From Hypsibius dujardini (Eukaryota > Tardigrada > Eutardigrada > Parachela > Hypsibiidae): 29,210 nt of DNA. The notes under the pieces were generated by a model that worked only from the letters and a program-made list of their open reading frames with translations, had not been told where the DNA came from and made no database searches. Shown here piece by piece: positions 28,261 through 29,210 of this stretch. Numbering within the stretch: position 1 is the stretch's first letter; each line of letters opens with the position of its first letter. The stretch is from contig LRSR01009373.1 in assembly GCA_001579985.1 (NCBI GenBank), positions 1 to 29,210 on the forward strand, in the 5' to 3' direction. The position numbers and the translations under genes are program-made.

Positions 28261-28805
28261 TGGACTTCCAGCTTTAACTCTCGGTGCTCTTGCTGCCACA
28301 ACCAAGTCACTTTCAATATACGGTAAGAACGCCGTTCGTGTGAGCAATTTTCGATTCAGTTCAAGCAGCCCACAGGCCCACACGGAATGGGTTGGATTTG
28401 ACGGGCATCTATCTAATAACAGACAGAACAGTGTCCAGTATGGTAAAATAAAGCGTAGGACTTAAACCTACGCACCCTACAGATCGTTGTAACTATTTTA
28501 CTCGCATTCCTACTAGAACATTCGTGAGAATTACTCACGAAAAGCTAGATTGTTTTTAACAAAATCTTTCATTTTCGTCGTTGAAATCTTTCAAATCACC
28601 TTTGTGCTCAGGAGAAAATCGGATTTATAAAGTTGTTAAAACAGCACTGCGCGGCGTATGTCAAAATGTGTATTACCGTTAGCCGTACCAATGCGAAGCC
28701 TGTGACCGATTTGGCTGTCCTAGAACCGTACAGCAAAAGAAATGCATGCGCAATCGAAAAGTCATCGCGGAGAATCGACTGACTCGCTCGTACTCGTACT
28801 AGTAA

Positions 28806-28932
28806 TACTACCCCCTTCACCAATCCATTCCTCTCCTTTCCTCCGTTTTCTCCCGTTTTTCACTCTTTCTCTCATCCATTTTCCTGGATACTCTCGCCTT
28901 TCCCTCTCCCTCATCTTCTCCCTTCCCTCCGT
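28806..28932. other. Polypyrimidine tract
   Basis: About 125 bases of the plus strand are mostly C and T (ACTACCCCC onward to CCTTCCCTCC), with weaker bias to 29090. Such asymmetry is seen in promoters or triplex-forming DNA; no function is shown here. Confidence 0.7.
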
Positions 28933-29210
28933 GGTGGATCAGTCTGACAACGCGGGGCGCGCAGACGCACATGCTCTCATCCGATATTTATTCATCCGCT
29001 GCAAATCACGTCTGCTTCGTTGCTTCCTTGCTTCCTTGCCATCATATATCCCCTCCTATCCCTCTGCTATCTCTCTTGCACTCACACTTTTCCACGATAA
29101 ACATTACGGCGGACGAAGACGAAAAAACTCCTGACCTTCTCACGGCGTATTTATTTATCTCCTCGGCCCGTGTGCTCGATGGCCTCGCCCGGGAAGAATC
29201 CGGGGCAGTT

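Larger units (their letters stand above)
27727..29210. other. Region upstream of the F-box gene
   Basis: Contains a 175-bp direct duplication (27910-28260), AT-rich unique sequence and a strongly pyrimidine-rich plus strand (28806-28932). At the right edge short open frames exist on both strands (plus ATG at 29179; minus frame ending in TAA at about 29151-29153 followed by AATAAA) that might belong to a neighbouring gene. Neither is long enough to support. Confidence 0.65.

Noticed and set aside
28608-28823. 71-codon minus frame upstream of the F-box gene
   Set aside because: No family match and hydrophobic low-complexity composition. It could be a chance frame; splice signals do not tie it to the F-box exons.

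Overview
This is a stretch of an intron-rich animal nuclear genome. Four protein-coding genes lie head to tail, all read from the minus strand. Three are recognised from joined exons: the N-terminal half of a DmX-like protein (rabconnectin-3 alpha), a complete Integrator complex subunit 2 (INTS2), and a complete mitochondrial short-chain 3-hydroxyacyl-CoA dehydrogenase (HADH). The fourth is an F-box protein I cannot assign to a known orthologue. INTS2 points to a metazoan. The sequences are well diverged from vertebrates, some introns are only 59-67 bp, and the long introns are packed with TCTG/CAGA and CAAT/TTGA tetranucleotide repeats. This suggests an invertebrate, perhaps a flatworm or other lophotrochozoan, but nothing here proves the phylum.

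Layout by coordinate: 85-10657 is the DMXL-like gene (start at 10657, 15 coding exons, 3' half beyond the left edge). 10658-12711 is intergenic and holds a tandem duplication and a 783-bp foldback-type inverted repeat. 12712-19788 (possibly to 19989) is INTS2 in 16 exons. 19990-20393 is a short spacer with TTGA repeats. 20394-24043 is HADH in 9 exons, including a 24-nt microexon, with a probable 5'-UTR intron upstream. 24044-25395 is intergenic, with an 87-bp palindromic element and a CAGA tract. 25396-27726 is the F-box gene in 4 exons. 27727-29210 is upstream sequence with a 175-bp direct duplication and a pyrimidine-rich strand.

Exon boundaries were deduced by hand from reading frame, GT/AG (once GC/AG) signals, phase agreement at every junction, and remembered family conservation. 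All 40 internal junctions agree in phase. The four genes show no common pathway (vesicle/V-ATPase regulation, snRNA processing, fatty-acid oxidation, probable ubiquitin ligase adaptor). Their shared strand and short gaps may be chance or may reflect operon-like trans-splicing.

I see no sign of a new multi-gene system. The most unusual signals are repeat-related: a 48/52-bp minisatellite that has swallowed the end of a DMXL coding exon together with its 5' splice site and re-copied that splice site through the intron; a splice donor formed by the first bases of a TCTG microsatellite; a GC-AG intron; and several foldback or MITE-like inverted repeats. Most long open frames of the Ser-Val-Cys-Leu or Gln-Thr-Asp-Arg type are translations of TCTG/CAGA repeats and are not genes.
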